NCBI GenBank assembly: GCA_001874155.1
Contig: MPDB01000004.1
Coordinates: forward strand, 62,001 to 126,000
Direction: 5' to 3'
Source of the DNA: Vibrio sp. MedPE-SWchi
GTDB taxonomy: Bacteria > Pseudomonadota > Gammaproteobacteria > Enterobacterales > Vibrionaceae
Length of the DNA: 64,000 nt
Both the position numbers and the translations under genes were made by a program. Shown piece by piece: positions 46,393 to 56,312 of this stretch. The notes beneath the pieces were generated by a model, which saw only the letters and a program-made list of their open reading frames with translations, was not told the DNA's origin and ran no database searches. Each line of letters begins with the position of its first letter. Position 1 is the stretch's first letter.

Positions 46393-48900
46393 ATGAATAA
46401 AGATAATGAAGGATGGATAAAGACAACTTGCGCATATTGTGGGGTAGGTTGCGGCGTGGAAGCGCGCCCAATGTCATCGGGAAAACTGGACATTCGTGGT
46501 GACCAAAGCCACCCATCAAATTTTGGCAAACTGTGTACCAAGGGAATCGCTTTAGGGGATACGGTGATTCAAGATGGTCGATTACTGCACCCAACGCACA
46601 TCACCGAAAGACAAAGCCATCGTGAAGACGCTCGAAAACACCTTCAATGGGATGAGGCGACCCAACTGGTCGCGGATAAATTTTCACAAGCCATTGAACA
46701 GTATGGCCCTGACTCGGTCGCCTTTTATGTGTCAGGCCAACTTCTGACCGAAGACTACTATGTGGCGAATAAGCTAATGAAAGGCTTTATTGGCAGCAGT
46801 AACATTGATAGTAACTCACGCCTTTGTATGGCTTCTTCTGTGGTCGGACACAAGCGTGCCTTTGGCACAGATACCGTACCTGTAACCTATCAAGATCTTG
46901 AGCAATCGGAATTAGTGGTCATTGTGGGATCTAACCTTGCGTGGTGTCACCCGGTGTTGTTCCAGCGTCTTCGTCAGGCGAAGCAAACGAACCCAGCAAT
47001 GAAAGTCATCGTTGTTGATCCAAGAGAAACCGAAACTTGTACGATTGCTGATCAGCATTTAGCGGTAAAGTCAGGCGCTGATGTCGCGCTGTTTAATGGC
47101 TTGCTCTCCTATCTAGATGAAAATGGAAGCGTGAATAGCGAGTTTGTCGCGAAGCATACCCAAGGTTTCTACAGCGCGATGAAACAAGCGAAAGAGCAAC
47201 CGGATGTAGCCGAGATTACTGGCTTAGCTGCGGATGAGTTGATTGAGTTCTACCAAACTTTCTCGACAACAGATAAGGTGGTGACCATTTATTCGCAAGG
47301 CGTGAACCAATCTAGCCAAGGCTGCGATAAGGTCAACAGCATCATCAACTGTCACCTTGCAACGGGTAAAATTGGAAAGTTGGGTTCTGGCCCATTTTCG
47401 GTGACGGGTCAACCCAATGCTATGGGCGGAAGAGAGGTGGGTGCACTGGCCAATACACTGGCGGCGCACGTGGAGTTTGATGATCCACTTCAGCATCAAC
47501 TCATCAGCGAATTTTGGCAAACCGATGCCCTTGCTAAGCAGCCTGGTCTAAAAGCCATTGAACTGTTTGATGCGATGGCGGATGGAAAAATCAAAGCGGT
47601 GTGGATCATGGGCACCAACCCAATGGTGAGCCTACCCGATAGCGATAAGATTAAATTAGCGCTAGAAACCTGCCCGTTTGTTGTGGTCTCTGACTGCATT
47701 GAGGATACGGAAACGACCCGCATGGCCGATGTGGTTTTGCCTGCGCAAGGTTGGAGTGAGAAGTCGGGCACGGTGACCAATTCTGAACGCAGGATCTCTA
47801 GACAGCGACGCGTGTTACCAAGCCCAGGAAGTGCCAAACCAGACTGGTGGATCATCAGCGCAGTCGCCAAGAAAATGGGGTTTGAAAGCCGATTTAACTA
47901 TCGCCATGAAGGTGAAGTGTTCAAAGAATACGCGCGTCTAACCTCTCTTGGGCATGAACAAAAACCGCGGGATTTGAATCTCATTGGCCTTACGCAGCTC
48001 GATGATTTTGGCTACAGCCGTTTAGTACCGCAGCAGTGGCCAGTTGTCGATCTTCAGGCTGAGCTAGTGCATCACGCCTTATTTCAAGACAACCAATTTT
48101 TCACTGCCAGTGGGAAAGCCAATTTTGTCGCCGTCACGCATGTGCAGCCGTTGAGTGAAACCAATGAACGTTATCCTCTGGTTCTGAATAGCGGTCGAAC
48201 GCGCGACCATTGGCATACGATGTCTCGCACAGGTTTATCGCCTAGGTTGGCTTCTCACGCTCCTGAGCCGTATGTTCAGGTTCACCCCAAGACCGCTCGA
48301 TTGCATCATATTGTTGATCAGCAGTTGGTGGAAGTTACCAGTGATATCGGGAAAGTCATTGCTCGAGCGTCGGTGACGAGAGAAGTCAGCCCACAACAGT
48401 TATTCATGCCAATTCACTGGAATGCGATTACAGCCAAACAGAGCAAACCGTGTGAACTGATTTCTCCTATCAGCGATAAGCTATCAGGACAGCCGGAGTT
48501 TAAGCATACGCCAGCCACTGTCTCGCCTTTATCCATGCTCTCTTCTGCCGTGGTTTTGTCGAGCGTGACCGTAGAATGTGAACCCTTTGATTACTGGAGC
48601 AGACAGAAGATTGAGGGCGGGTATCTGTATCGAATCGAGTCCTTTTTGGATCAGAAGGCGTTGACGGCTTTGATCAAATCGTCTGTCGCTCAACCTTCTG
48701 GTGAGGTCATGGAGACAACTGGAACGGACGTCTATCGCTCAGTGAGTGTGCAGCAAGATCGTTGCCAGCAACTGGTTTGGGTCGGAAGCACGCTCGATGA
48801 AGAAGAAATTAATCACCTCATCGCTCAATTTGATAAAACCTATGATGAACAAACCAAGTTTGATGCGGTACTTACGCCAGGAGAACAAAGCGCCGCATAG
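46393..48900 (+). CDS. nasA: Assimilatory nitrate reductase catalytic subunit
   Basis: 835 residues from ATG 46393 (SD GAGG; the track start is a TTG 15 bp upstream). An N-terminal [4Fe-4S] site CAYCGVGCGVE ... KLCTKG and the molybdopterin fold (SNSRLCMASSVVGHKRAFG, GQPNAMGGREVGALANTLAAH, MGTNPMVSLPD) place it in the Nas/Nap group. The C-terminal ~100 residues lack the Cys-rich BFD-like domain found in some NasA proteins, and no separate electron-transfer subunit is adjacent. It reduces cytoplasmic nitrate to nitrite for NirBD. Confidence 0.94.
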   Translation: MNKDNEGWIKTTCAYCGVGCGVEARPMSSGKLDIRGDQSHPSNFGKLCTKGIALGDTVIQDGRLLHPTHITERQSHREDARKHLQWDEATQLVADKFSQAIEQYGPDSVAFYVSGQLLTEDYYVANKLMKGFIGSSNIDSNSRLCMASSVVGHKRAFGTDTVPVTYQDLEQSELVVIVGSNLAWCHPVLFQRLRQAKQTNPAMKVIVVDPRETETCTIADQHLAVKSGADVALFNGLLSYLDENGSVNSEFVAKHTQGFYSAMKQAKEQPDVAEITGLAADELIEFYQTFSTTDKVVTIYSQGVNQSSQGCDKVNSIINCHLATGKIGKLGSGPFSVTGQPNAMGGREVGALANTLAAHVEFDDPLQHQLISEFWQTDALAKQPGLKAIELFDAMADGKIKAVWIMGTNPMVSLPDSDKIKLALETCPFVVVSDCIEDTETTRMADVVLPAQGWSEKSGTVTNSERRISRQRRVLPSPGSAKPDWWIISAVAKKMGFESRFNYRHEGEVFKEYARLTSLGHEQKPRDLNLIGLTQLDDFGYSRLVPQQWPVVDLQAELVHHALFQDNQFFTASGKANFVAVTHVQPLSETNERYPLVLNSGRTRDHWHTMSRTGLSPRLASHAPEPYVQVHPKTARLHHIVDQQLVEVTSDIGKVIARASVTREVSPQQLFMPIHWNAITAKQSKPCELISPISDKLSGQPEFKHTPATVSPLSMLSSAVVLSSVTVECEPFDYWSRQKIEGGYLYRIESFLDQKALTALIKSSVAQPSGEVMETTGTDVYRSVSVQQDRCQQLVWVGSTLDEEEINHLIAQFDKTYDEQTKFDAVLTPGEQSAA

Positions 48901-48915
48901 GCTTTAGATCATCAT

Positions 48916-48951
48916 AAGAACGTTTAGAGTTCGAGTTATCTAAGCGTTCTT
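48916..48951. repeat. Long hairpin after the nitrate reductase gene
   Basis: AAGAACG.TTAGA ... TCTAA.CGTTCTT without a T-run. It may be a Rho-dependent or processing end. Confidence 0.5.
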
Positions 48952-49131
48952 AGCCCAGCTCGTTTCAGTTTTTATGCCTAACAAAACGTGATTCAAAAAA
49001 CCGAGAGAAAGGTTACTGCTTCTAAATAGGGCCCTGATTGGCAGAGTGTCGTCTTTGCAGCTACTTTTATGAGAGACACTTGTTTATTAATAATTAAAAC
49101 AATAGCCACTTTTTCCCATGGAGCTCTAGGT

Positions 49132-51045
49132 ATGAAGCAGCTTGGATTTAAGCAAAAACTATTAGCATCGGTACTGTTGCTCGTTGGCATCTCAGTATCC
49201 GTTGCCACCTATCTCTCTTACTTGAGCGAGAAAAAACTACTCGCGAAGTATATTACCGAAGCGAGTCAGAGTTACGTGAGATCAAAGGCTCAGGTGATAG
49301 AAGCCAAGCTAGGTGAAAAAGTCGCAGGGGTTGCTGAAGTTGGCGAGATCTTTAAGGATAAACCCTACCCAGGCAGTACGGCAGAAGAGTATATCGATTT
49401 TACCCATGTACTAGCTGGGGCATTCAACACTGGAAGTGCATTTATAGGCTTTGAGGAAACCGGAGAGGCGTATTGGAATCAGACTTCTTCAGGTTGGCCT
49501 AACCACAAACTTGATGGTGATGTGAGGGAAAAAGGGTATTACAAAACCGGACGACAGGCGAACACGCCAATTCCCACCGAACCGTATCTTGGGGAAGATG
49601 GCAAAACCTATTGGATCAGTATCATGCAGCGCACCAAAAGTGGTGTTGTCGCAACGGATATGAACCTGGCGTTTCTAGCGACCCTTGTACAAGATGATGA
49701 TATCCCTCAAGGCGCTGTCGCACTCATCATTAACCAAGACACGACTTTACTCGCCTCGAACTCTCAGGCCATTAAGGCAGGGGAAAAAGGGAGTGACATG
49801 GCTTGGTTCCGCTCAACGGTTGAAGACGCAGTCAGTCAAAGTAGCGCAGCGATTGAATATGCGTACGAAGGAAAAGACAAAATCTTCTTTTCACATCGTA
49901 TCAAGTTTGCGGATAAAAACTGGTATTACGCCATCAGTGTCGACAAAGAGTTCGCCTTTGCGGAGCTGGCCGAAGCCCGAATAGTCGCCACCTCAATAGC
50001 TTTGGTCGCCACCATTGTGAGTGTCATTGTCGCCTTCTTTATTATCCAAATGTTGTACAAACCTATTTTGTCACTGAAGCAGATGGTGATGGCGCTTTCT
50101 CGTGGCGATGGTGATCTCACTCAGCGGCTTGAAGTGAAAAGCAAAGATGATTTGGGCCAAGTCGCTCAATCGATCAATGAGTTTATCGAAAGTTTGCAGC
50201 ATATGATGATCGAGATTCAAGAGGCATCGGGATCGCTGCAGCTCAACGTAGAACGCCTACGCGATCAGTCGTCTCGCAATAGTAATATTTTGCAAAACCA
50301 TGTCTCGGAAACCGAACAAGTAGTGACAGCAATTGAAGAGATGAACGCAACTGCCGATTCAATGGCAACCGATGCGGCCAATACAGCCGACCTTACACAA
50401 CAAGCCAGCCAAACCAGTGACGAGTCTCGTCAAATCGTTTCGCAGTCTCAAAATACGGTCTCTGCATTGATTGCGGAAGTCGACGAATCCGCGATTAATG
50501 TTCAGAAGATGGCCGATGAGACACAGGGTATTAACACGGTTTTAAGTGTGATCAGTGACATCGCAGAACAAACGAATTTGCTGGCGCTCAACGCGGCTAT
50601 TGAAGCGGCTAGGGCAGGCGAGCAAGGTCGAGGTTTTGCCGTGGTTGCTGATGAAGTACGTAACCTAGCCAGCCGAACGAAAGACAGCACCGAAGAGATA
50701 GAAACGGCGCTGAGTAGTTTGGTGAAAGGCACGCAGGTAGTAGTTGATTCTATGGAGAATACGAAAGCGCGTTGCCAAGAAGCCTCTGACGGGTCGGGTG
50801 GTGTTGGCGCAAGCTTAGAGAGCATGACCAATTACGTGAGTCAGATTAATGATTTGAGTACGCAGATTGCGACGGCAGCCGAAGAGCAAAGCAGTGTTAC
50901 TCAAGAAGTCAGTCGTAACATGACGTCTATTAACGAAATTGTAGGGGACTTGGATGCCAATGGGCGACAGGCTCTAGAGGATGCGGAAAATATCTCCTCA
51001 ATCAATGAGCAGTTAAACAACATCGTAAATCGATTTAAATTGTAA
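49132..51045 (+). CDS. Methyl-accepting chemotaxis protein with dCache-like sensor
   Basis: 637 residues from [19 protein letters not shown] (the track ORF adds 21). TM1 about 10-30, periplasmic sensor about 31-280 ([27 protein letters not shown] ... [23 protein letters not shown]), TM2 about 285-305, HAMP, and tip [41 protein letters not shown] near 475. The sensor lacks the YxxxRxWY amino-acid motif of the receptor at 28.8 kb, so its ligand is probably different. Position next to the nitrate reductase is suggestive only. Confidence 0.92.
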   Translation: MKQLGFKQKLLASVLLLVGISVSVATYLSYLSEKKLLAKYITEASQSYVRSKAQVIEAKLGEKVAGVAEVGEIFKDKPYPGSTAEEYIDFTHVLAGAFNTGSAFIGFEETGEAYWNQTSSGWPNHKLDGDVREKGYYKTGRQANTPIPTEPYLGEDGKTYWISIMQRTKSGVVATDMNLAFLATLVQDDDIPQGAVALIINQDTTLLASNSQAIKAGEKGSDMAWFRSTVEDAVSQSSAAIEYAYEGKDKIFFSHRIKFADKNWYYAISVDKEFAFAELAEARIVATSIALVATIVSVIVAFFIIQMLYKPILSLKQMVMALSRGDGDLTQRLEVKSKDDLGQVAQSINEFIESLQHMMIEIQEASGSLQLNVERLRDQSSRNSNILQNHVSETEQVVTAIEEMNATADSMATDAANTADLTQQASQTSDESRQIVSQSQNTVSALIAEVDESAINVQKMADETQGINTVLSVISDIAEQTNLLALNAAIEAARAGEQGRGFAVVADEVRNLASRTKDSTEEIETALSSLVKGTQVVVDSMENTKARCQEASDGSGGVGASLESMTNYVSQINDLSTQIATAAEEQSSVTQEVSRNMTSINEIVGDLDANGRQALEDAENISSINEQLNNIVNRFKL

Positions 51046-51064
51046 GAGGATAGAGTGCTCTAAT

Positions 51065-51097
51065 GAGATAACGGACACAAATCGTGGCCGTTATCTC
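51065..51097. repeat. Hairpin after the chemoreceptor gene
   Basis: GAGATAACGG ... CCGTTATCTC, 10-bp perfect stem extended by CAC/GTG; no U-run. Confidence 0.55.
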
Positions 51098-51161
51098 GGA
51101 GTATTGGCTGAATAATAACAAGAGGTTAATTGAAAGTGTGCTAAGGAGTCTTTCAAGTTAA

Positions 51162-51470
51162 CTATAAATCCCGCATGAGAATTTCATATTCTTCGTGCGC
51201 ATTACCAATCAGCTTATTGAGTTCCGACGCATCTTGCACATCGAGCTCAAGTTCCCATGGCTTTTGTTTGTCCTTCCCGCAGATCTTCGTGACCGCTCCA
51301 AGAGGTTTGAAGGTGATATCACTCAGGTCAGTTTGGTGACGAATATTCTTGTCCCTTATCTCAACATCTAAAGTTCCTACTGGGTTTACGACAACGTGAG
51401 CAACAGGTGAATTGCTTTCTTGTCGTAGAGTGTTTCCTCGTAATTGGTAGTTTCTGTGTACAGTAATCAT
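51162..51470 (-). CDS. Hypothetical protein
   Basis: 102 residues with no recognised family. It is mostly beta-like and charged (HVVVNPVGTLDVEIRDKNIRHQTDLSDITFKPLGAV), has no signal peptide or membrane segment, and ends in a helical tail (ASELNKLIGNAHEEYEILMRDL). An SD-like AACGGAGG precedes ATG (minus strand). Single gene between convergent and divergent neighbours. Confidence 0.65.
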   Translation of the reverse strand: MITVHRNYQLRGNTLRQESNSPVAHVVVNPVGTLDVEIRDKNIRHQTDLSDITFKPLGAVTKICGKDKQKPWELELDVQDASELNKLIGNAHEEYEILMRDL

Positions 51471-51730
51471 AACGGCTAGCCTCCGTTTTTTGTGGGTGTC
51501 CCAAACAAGTGTAGAAGATTATTTCTCGATGTTTAGTGAAATAATTTGGAAAGTTTGATTGGCTATGAATCGTTTCTACAGGACTCTATGCCTCTAGACT
51601 TTTTGCCTTAATGTTCTCGTTTGACCTGATAATAATTGGCGGAGAGTTTAGAAATTGAGAACAAGGTAATATAGGAAAATCATTCATTTGATATACTCAC
51701 AGCTTAACCGATACAGAGGATAGTGATGAT

Positions 51731-51991
51731 ATGTCGAAGACCGCTAAGATATTGAATGAAGATAAACTTGTTAAAAAAGCGCTAGATGTCGGTTTTAAGA
51801 TGGCAAAGTTACAGGGGCTGAATTTACCTACTTCGCCTGCGCCGACTAAAGTGAAAGCGGTGTATTTGTTTTTAGTGGAAGTGAATCAAATTACACCTCT
51901 GCCAGACAGTAAATTGGATGGTGCGAACATCAAAAAACGATTAGCGTTATGGATGCACAGTGCCTTGCCCGATAACGATCCATTGAAGTAA
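51731..51991 (+). CDS. DUF5062-family small protein
   Basis: 86 residues: EDKLVKKALDVGFKMAKLQGL and ITPLPDSKLDGANIKKRLALWMHSALPDNDPL fit the DUF5062 pattern I know from vibrios. Soluble, helical, function unknown. SD AGAGGAT ahead of the ATG. It shares a symmetrical terminator with nrfA. Confidence 0.78.
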   Translation: MSKTAKILNEDKLVKKALDVGFKMAKLQGLNLPTSPAPTKVKAVYLFLVEVNQITPLPDSKLDGANIKKRLALWMHSALPDNDPLK

Positions 51992-52024
51992 CTTAAATTA
52001 TTCAAGAAAACCTAATTATCCAAT

Positions 52025-52060
52025 AAAAAGAGCCAAGTCAATGACTTGGCTCTTTGCTTT
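52025..52060. terminator. Bidirectional terminator
   Basis: AAAGAGCCAAGTC-AAT-GACTTGGCTCTTT with T/A-rich flanks, between DUF5062 and nrfA. Confidence 0.85.
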
Positions 52061-52083
52061 TCTACTTATTCGATCGGTATCGA

Positions 52084-53517
52084 CTAGTAAGTGGCTTCAC
52101 GTTCTTCTGCGGCTTTTTCCCAGTTTGGTACGACATTTTTCAAGAACTCTTGTTTCTCTTTGTTCATCGCATCCATATCCATACCAAGGGCTTGTTGCGC
52201 TTTTGCTTTGGTTGAAATGTCTGGAATTTGAATTGGCTCAGTAATGCCTTTCTTCGCAAGTAGACGAATGAGCTTAGTACGAGCATCGGCTGCGCTATCT
52301 ACGGCTGTACCAAGAACCTCAAGAGCGATTTCTGGTGCGTGCATATGAACGCCGTGAGAAGCTATGGCGTAATCCCAACGCCATTGCGCGTGGCGGATAT
52401 CCATGAGGATAGGGGCCATTTCTTCTTCTGTAGCACCTGCATCCCAAGCCGCGCCAGCTTCAAAGTGCGCCGCAACGATCTGTTTCTCAGCGGTCAGTTT
52501 CATGTTCAGAACTTGTGCTTTACGTGATGACACAATCTCTCTCAGCTGATCTTTGGTTTGGGTATGACACTGAGCACACGTGTCTTCGAATCGATCAAAT
52601 GGGTTGCCCACTTTATGATCGGTGTACACGGTGCCGTCTTCTTTTGTTACTTTCGGCATATGACAGTCAACACACACCACCTTGTTTTTGCCATGTATTC
52701 CATCACGCCATGTTTCGTAACCTGGGTGCTGCGCTTTTAGCATGGGTGCTTTCGACACCTTGTGTGTCCAGTCTTTAAAGTTAAGAGCGTCGTAGTACTC
52801 TTCCATTTCGTTCACTCGAGTTCCTCTATCCCAAGGGAACTTCACGGCTTTCGTTGGGCCAGTAAAGTAGTACTCTACGTGACACTGTGCACAGACTGAG
52901 GCCTGTTGATCAAGGCGAGATTGGTGCTCGAATGGTTTATCGATGGCTTCAAATGCACGTTCAACATAAGGCTTGGTAATGGCGAGAGCCGGTTCACCCT
53001 TTTTGAACTCGTCACTGCGCGTATCATGACAATCTGCACAGCCAATCGGGTTGGCTATTTCAGCGCCGAGACGCGCCCATTTACCTTCAAAGTAACCATC
53101 TTCGCTGCGCTCTTCTATAACACGTCCAACGTCTGGGCTTTTACAGCTCCAACAGGCCATTGGCATTGGGCCTGAGGTTTCATCTTTTGGCCCACCAGTG
53201 CGAAGGGTTTGGCGAACGTCATCAACAGCAAAAAAGTGTCCGCGTGCTTTGTTGTAATCTTTAGCGAAGCCGTAGCCTGCCCACATGATGACCATGTTAG
53301 GGTCTTCTGCTAGGGCGTCTTCTAAGTGTTCACTTTCAGAGGTGGCTTTCCAAGATTGGTATTGGTCAGGGTGGTTTTGCTCGTAGGCGTCATTACGAGG
53401 GTCAGCTTCAGCTAATCCTTTTTCTCCAGATGCAGCGATGCTCGTTACGCTAAATAAAGCGGTTGCGACGAATATCATTGCTGCAGCGGAATTAGGAATC
53501 CAATGCAATTTTTTCAC
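52084..53517 (-). CDS. nrfA: NrfA, pentahaem cytochrome c nitrite reductase
   Basis: 477 residues with a signal peptide (about 1-29, ending VTSIAASG). The active-site haem motif CWSCK (Lys-ligated) and four CxxCH motifs (CADCH, CAQCH, CVDCH, CAQCH) are present. It reduces nitrite to ammonium in the periplasm during anaerobic respiration. It is divergent from nrfBCDE; haem attachment at CWSCK needs the dedicated lyase encoded by nrfE/nrfF. Confidence 0.98.
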   Translation of the reverse strand: MKKLHWIPNSAAAMIFVATALFSVTSIAASGEKGLAEADPRNDAYEQNHPDQYQSWKATSESEHLEDALAEDPNMVIMWAGYGFAKDYNKARGHFFAVDDVRQTLRTGGPKDETSGPMPMACWSCKSPDVGRVIEERSEDGYFEGKWARLGAEIANPIGCADCHDTRSDEFKKGEPALAITKPYVERAFEAIDKPFEHQSRLDQQASVCAQCHVEYYFTGPTKAVKFPWDRGTRVNEMEEYYDALNFKDWTHKVSKAPMLKAQHPGYETWRDGIHGKNKVVCVDCHMPKVTKEDGTVYTDHKVGNPFDRFEDTCAQCHTQTKDQLREIVSSRKAQVLNMKLTAEKQIVAAHFEAGAAWDAGATEEEMAPILMDIRHAQWRWDYAIASHGVHMHAPEIALEVLGTAVDSAADARTKLIRLLAKKGITEPIQIPDISTKAKAQQALGMDMDAMNKEKQEFLKNVVPNWEKAAEEREATY

Positions 53518-53646
53518 AGTGTTATCTCCGTATTCTGTTTGTTATAAACAGCGTTGTGAACTGGCCATACCAAAATAAAGAATTGGAGAACTGAATAAGA
53601 GTGTAATAGAAGTAACAATAAATAATAATTGCTTACATTAAATTGG

Positions 53647-53660
53647 TTGTTTTAGATCAA
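53647..53660 (-). promoter_or_regulatory. FNR-like site upstream of nrfA
   Basis: TTGTT-TTAG-ATCAA versus TTGAT-N4-ATCAA, 9 of 10 bases. It lies about 130 bp from the nrfA start, compatible with activation at -41.5 and a leader near 95 nt. Confidence 0.6.
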
Positions 53661-53696
53661 TTCCTAGTGGTGATGTAGCTCACGATTATCCCCTTC

Positions 53697-53712
53697 TACC
53701 CCTAAAGTGTTA
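53697..53712. promoter_or_regulatory. NarP-like site upstream of nrfA
   Basis: TACCCCT-AA-AGTGTTA: the left heptamer is perfect, the right degraded. It is 51 bp upstream of the FNR site centre. Confidence 0.45.
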
Positions 53713-54036
53713 TTTATGAATTTCTTTAGGTTAAATTTATCAATGACTTAGTGATATTGACCTTGTAATAAATAAGGTGATAGGTGTCTACTTTTTGAAC
53801 GGTAATTCTACCTCTAACGGGGCATGAGAGTATTATGGTTATATAGCGTTGTGGCTTATTCCGAAATAAGAATTGATATCATTTAGAGTTTGTTTTTAAT
53901 AACTCTGGAAGACGTTAAATTTGATCAGTAAATAACAATTGCGAATAGTTATCATTGTTAATTTAATATTTTGTCAGACTTTGAATTAATTTATGACTAC
54001 TTGTTTTGGTTAGCGCTGATATAAGGAAAGGATAAA

Positions 54037-54624
54037 ATGGGCAATATAAAGTTGGCCATAGCCATAATGCTGAAGTCTCTTCTTGCATTTTGCCTCTATG
54101 GTTATTCTCTTCATGCCGTTGCCGATACTTCAACCTTGCAGTCTGAAGATACGACAGGTAGACATGAAGTTACGCTTATCCGTGACAAGGATTACAAATG
54201 TGTTCAATGTCATAAGGATTCAAAGGAAACGCTTGCAGGTTCTCACGGTGAAGAAGCACATAGTATTCTTGGCCGAGAGGTTAACTGTACTGACTGCCAT
54301 AACGGAATTGGTCCTGACCACCGTGAAGGCGCTCCTGAAGTTAATAAGTTCTCTAGTGCACAGTCTAAACAAGGCACCGAAAAGGTTTTTCTCGATCCAG
54401 AATTGATTTTGGATGCGAACAGCCAATGTACCGAGTGTCATACCCCTTCTAAACTGCAAGAGAAAAGCTGGACACACGATGTTCATGCGAAAAACCTGAC
54501 CTGCTCAAACTGCCATGATGTACACGCCAATAAAGCGAAGGTGCTGGGTATCGAGCGCAAGGAAACCATTCAAATGTGTGTTGATTGCCACTCTGATTTT
54601 AACCAAAAAGAAGAGGAGAGGTAG
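54037..54624 (+). CDS. nrfB: NrfB, pentahaem electron-donor cytochrome c
   Basis: 195 residues: signal peptide ending SLHAVADTS (about 1-32) and five CxxCH motifs (CVQCH, CTDCH, CTECH, CSNCH, CVDCH). It passes electrons from NrfCD to NrfA in the periplasm. SD AAGGAAAGGATAAA; nrfC begins 1 bp after the stop codon. Confidence 0.96.
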   Translation: MGNIKLAIAIMLKSLLAFCLYGYSLHAVADTSTLQSEDTTGRHEVTLIRDKDYKCVQCHKDSKETLAGSHGEEAHSILGREVNCTDCHNGIGPDHREGAPEVNKFSSAQSKQGTEKVFLDPELILDANSQCTECHTPSKLQEKSWTHDVHAKNLTCSNCHDVHANKAKVLGIERKETIQMCVDCHSDFNQKEEER

Positions 54625-54625
54625 T

Positions 54626-55318
54626 ATGAGCTGTTCTAGACGAAATTTTTTAGCGGGTGCTGGTGCCGTCATTATGACCACTGGCGTTGCGGGTACTGCT
54701 GCTCTCAATAGTCGAAAAACTCTGGCAAATGTTGAAGAAGAAGGCGGTAAGCTTTATGGCATGGTTCACGATGAGACGGCGTGTATTGGTTGTACTGCCT
54801 GTACTGAAGCGTGTCGAGAAGTGAACAAAGTACCTGAAGGCGTGTCTCGATTAGAGATCGTTCGAAGCGAGCCGATGGGCGAACATCCCGATGTGGAATA
54901 CCGTTTTACGCGTAATTCATGCCAGCATTGTGACAACGCACCGTGTGTCATGGTTTGCCCGACAGGGGCAGCGTACAAAGATGAAAAAACAGGCATTGTC
55001 GACGTCCATAAAGAGAAATGTGTGGGCTGCGGGTATTGCCTATTAGCGTGCCCTTACCAAGTTCGATTCTTCCACCCTGAAAATGGGTCTGCCGACAAAT
55101 GTAATTTCTGCCGTGATACCAACCTCGCCCAAGGCAAGTTGCCTGCGTGTGTTGAGTCGTGTCCAACCAATGCGCTCGTGTTTGGTGATCTTAATGATCC
55201 CGCAAGTGAGATCACTAAGTTACTGAATAATGAAATCGTCTATCGAGACAAGCTGCATTTAGGTACGAAACCTAAGTTGTACAAAATACCACATCAGAAA
55301 GGGGAGGTTTCATCATGA
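54626..55318 (+). CDS. nrfC: NrfC, periplasmic 4x[4Fe-4S] ferredoxin subunit
   Basis: 230 residues from MSCSRRNFLAGAGAVIM, a twin-arginine (Tat) signal; SD AGGAGAGGTAGT. The track start at 54515 lies inside nrfB and is rejected. Four Cys clusters are visible: CIGCTACTEAC, CQHCDNAPCVMVC, CVGCGYCLLAC, CNFC ... ACVESC. It relays electrons between NrfD and NrfB. Its TGA overlaps the nrfD ATG (ATGA). Confidence 0.96.
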   Translation: MSCSRRNFLAGAGAVIMTTGVAGTAALNSRKTLANVEEEGGKLYGMVHDETACIGCTACTEACREVNKVPEGVSRLEIVRSEPMGEHPDVEYRFTRNSCQHCDNAPCVMVCPTGAAYKDEKTGIVDVHKEKCVGCGYCLLACPYQVRFFHPENGSADKCNFCRDTNLAQGKLPACVESCPTNALVFGDLNDPASEITKLLNNEIVYRDKLHLGTKPKLYKIPHQKGEVSS

Positions 55319-56271
55319 GTGCATGGGATACCGCATTTCAATCTGGTACGGTTGTATGGGATTGGATCATAGCAGTCTATCTGTTCTTAGCAGGCATGTC
55401 AGCTGGTGCAGTAATGATTTCAATTTACCTAAAAAGAAAGGTGATAGAAGGGGATGCTGCTGATAATGGCATCTTAAAGGCAACCGCATTTTTGGCGCCT
55501 TTTGGCATCGTGGTTGGCTTGACGATTCTGGTCTTCCACTTAACCAAACCGTTAGATTTTTGGAAGATCATGGTCTTCTACAATCCAACGTCTGTGATGT
55601 CTATGGGGGTGATGCTCTTTAATGTCTATATGGCGGTGTTGTTCGTTTGGATTGGTATCATTTTTAGAGAGCCGCTCGTTGGCTTCCTGAAAGGCAAGTT
55701 TGGTTTTGTTGATGACCTTTTGGTTAAGTTTGGTCAGTTTGAGAACGCGATAGAGATCTTCCTCGGAATACTAGCGGTGACGCTGGCGGCCTATACCGGC
55801 TTCTTATTGTCGGCACTGCAAACCTTCCCAATGCTGAATAATCCAGTTCTGCCAATACTGTTTCTTTTCTCTAGTTTATCCTCTGGCGCAGCGGCGTGTT
55901 TGCTGTTTGGTATCTTGGTGTTTAAAGAGCCCGTCAGTAGCGCAAGCGTAAAGTGGGTACACGGACTTGAACGCCCTGTGGTGCTGTTTGAGCTGTTTGT
56001 TCTTTTGACATTCTTTACTGGCCTTATTTTCAGCGGTGGTCAAGCTGAAGTCGCGGCTTGGAATGCGATAGGCAGCGGCTTTTGGGCGCAATGGTTCTGG
56101 GTCGGCGTGATCTTTATCGGCATGGTACTGCCATTGACGCTTAACGCAGTGACACCGAAAGAGGTGCAGCACAATAATGGCTTTATACTGGTTGTGACCA
56201 CGCTAAGCTTAGTGGGAGTGCTGATGCTAAGAACATTCATTCTCTACGCGGGTCAAATGACAATGGTATAG
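55315..56271 (+). CDS. nrfD: NrfD, membrane quinol-oxidising subunit
   Basis: 318 residues, eight predicted membrane segments of the NrfD/PsrC family (VVWDWIIAVYLFLAGMSAGAVMISIYLKRK at the N-terminus). It oxidises menaquinol and hands electrons to NrfC. It overlaps nrfC by 4 bp, showing tight coupling. Confidence 0.95.
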   Translation: MSAWDTAFQSGTVVWDWIIAVYLFLAGMSAGAVMISIYLKRKVIEGDAADNGILKATAFLAPFGIVVGLTILVFHLTKPLDFWKIMVFYNPTSVMSMGVMLFNVYMAVLFVWIGIIFREPLVGFLKGKFGFVDDLLVKFGQFENAIEIFLGILAVTLAAYTGFLLSALQTFPMLNNPVLPILFLFSSLSSGAAACLLFGILVFKEPVSSASVKWVHGLERPVVLFELFVLLTFFTGLIFSGGQAEVAAWNAIGSGFWAQWFWVGVIFIGMVLPLTLNAVTPKEVQHNNGFILVVTTLSLVGVLMLRTFILYAGQMTMV

Positions 56272-56312
56272 AGGCAGGCAGTGCGATTAACGAAGAGGTT
56301 ATTCAGTTAAGA

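Larger units (their letters stand above)
53518..54036. promoter_or_regulatory. Divergent nrfA / nrfB control region
   Basis: 519 bp without a gene. It includes an FNR-like site (53647-53660), a NarP-like pair (53697-53712) and a second partial pair TACCTCT-AA-CGGGGCA (53809-53824). The ~210 bp before nrfB are strongly A/T-rich. Confidence 0.65.

Noticed and set aside
51731-51991. DUF5062 gene as small toxin or antitoxin
   Set aside because: It stands alone with its own SD and terminator and has no partner ORF; the family pattern fits better.
53930-53970. Fur-box-like sequence (GCGAATAGTTATCATTG) upstream of nrfB
   Set aside because: Partial match in a very A/T-rich stretch; easily by chance.
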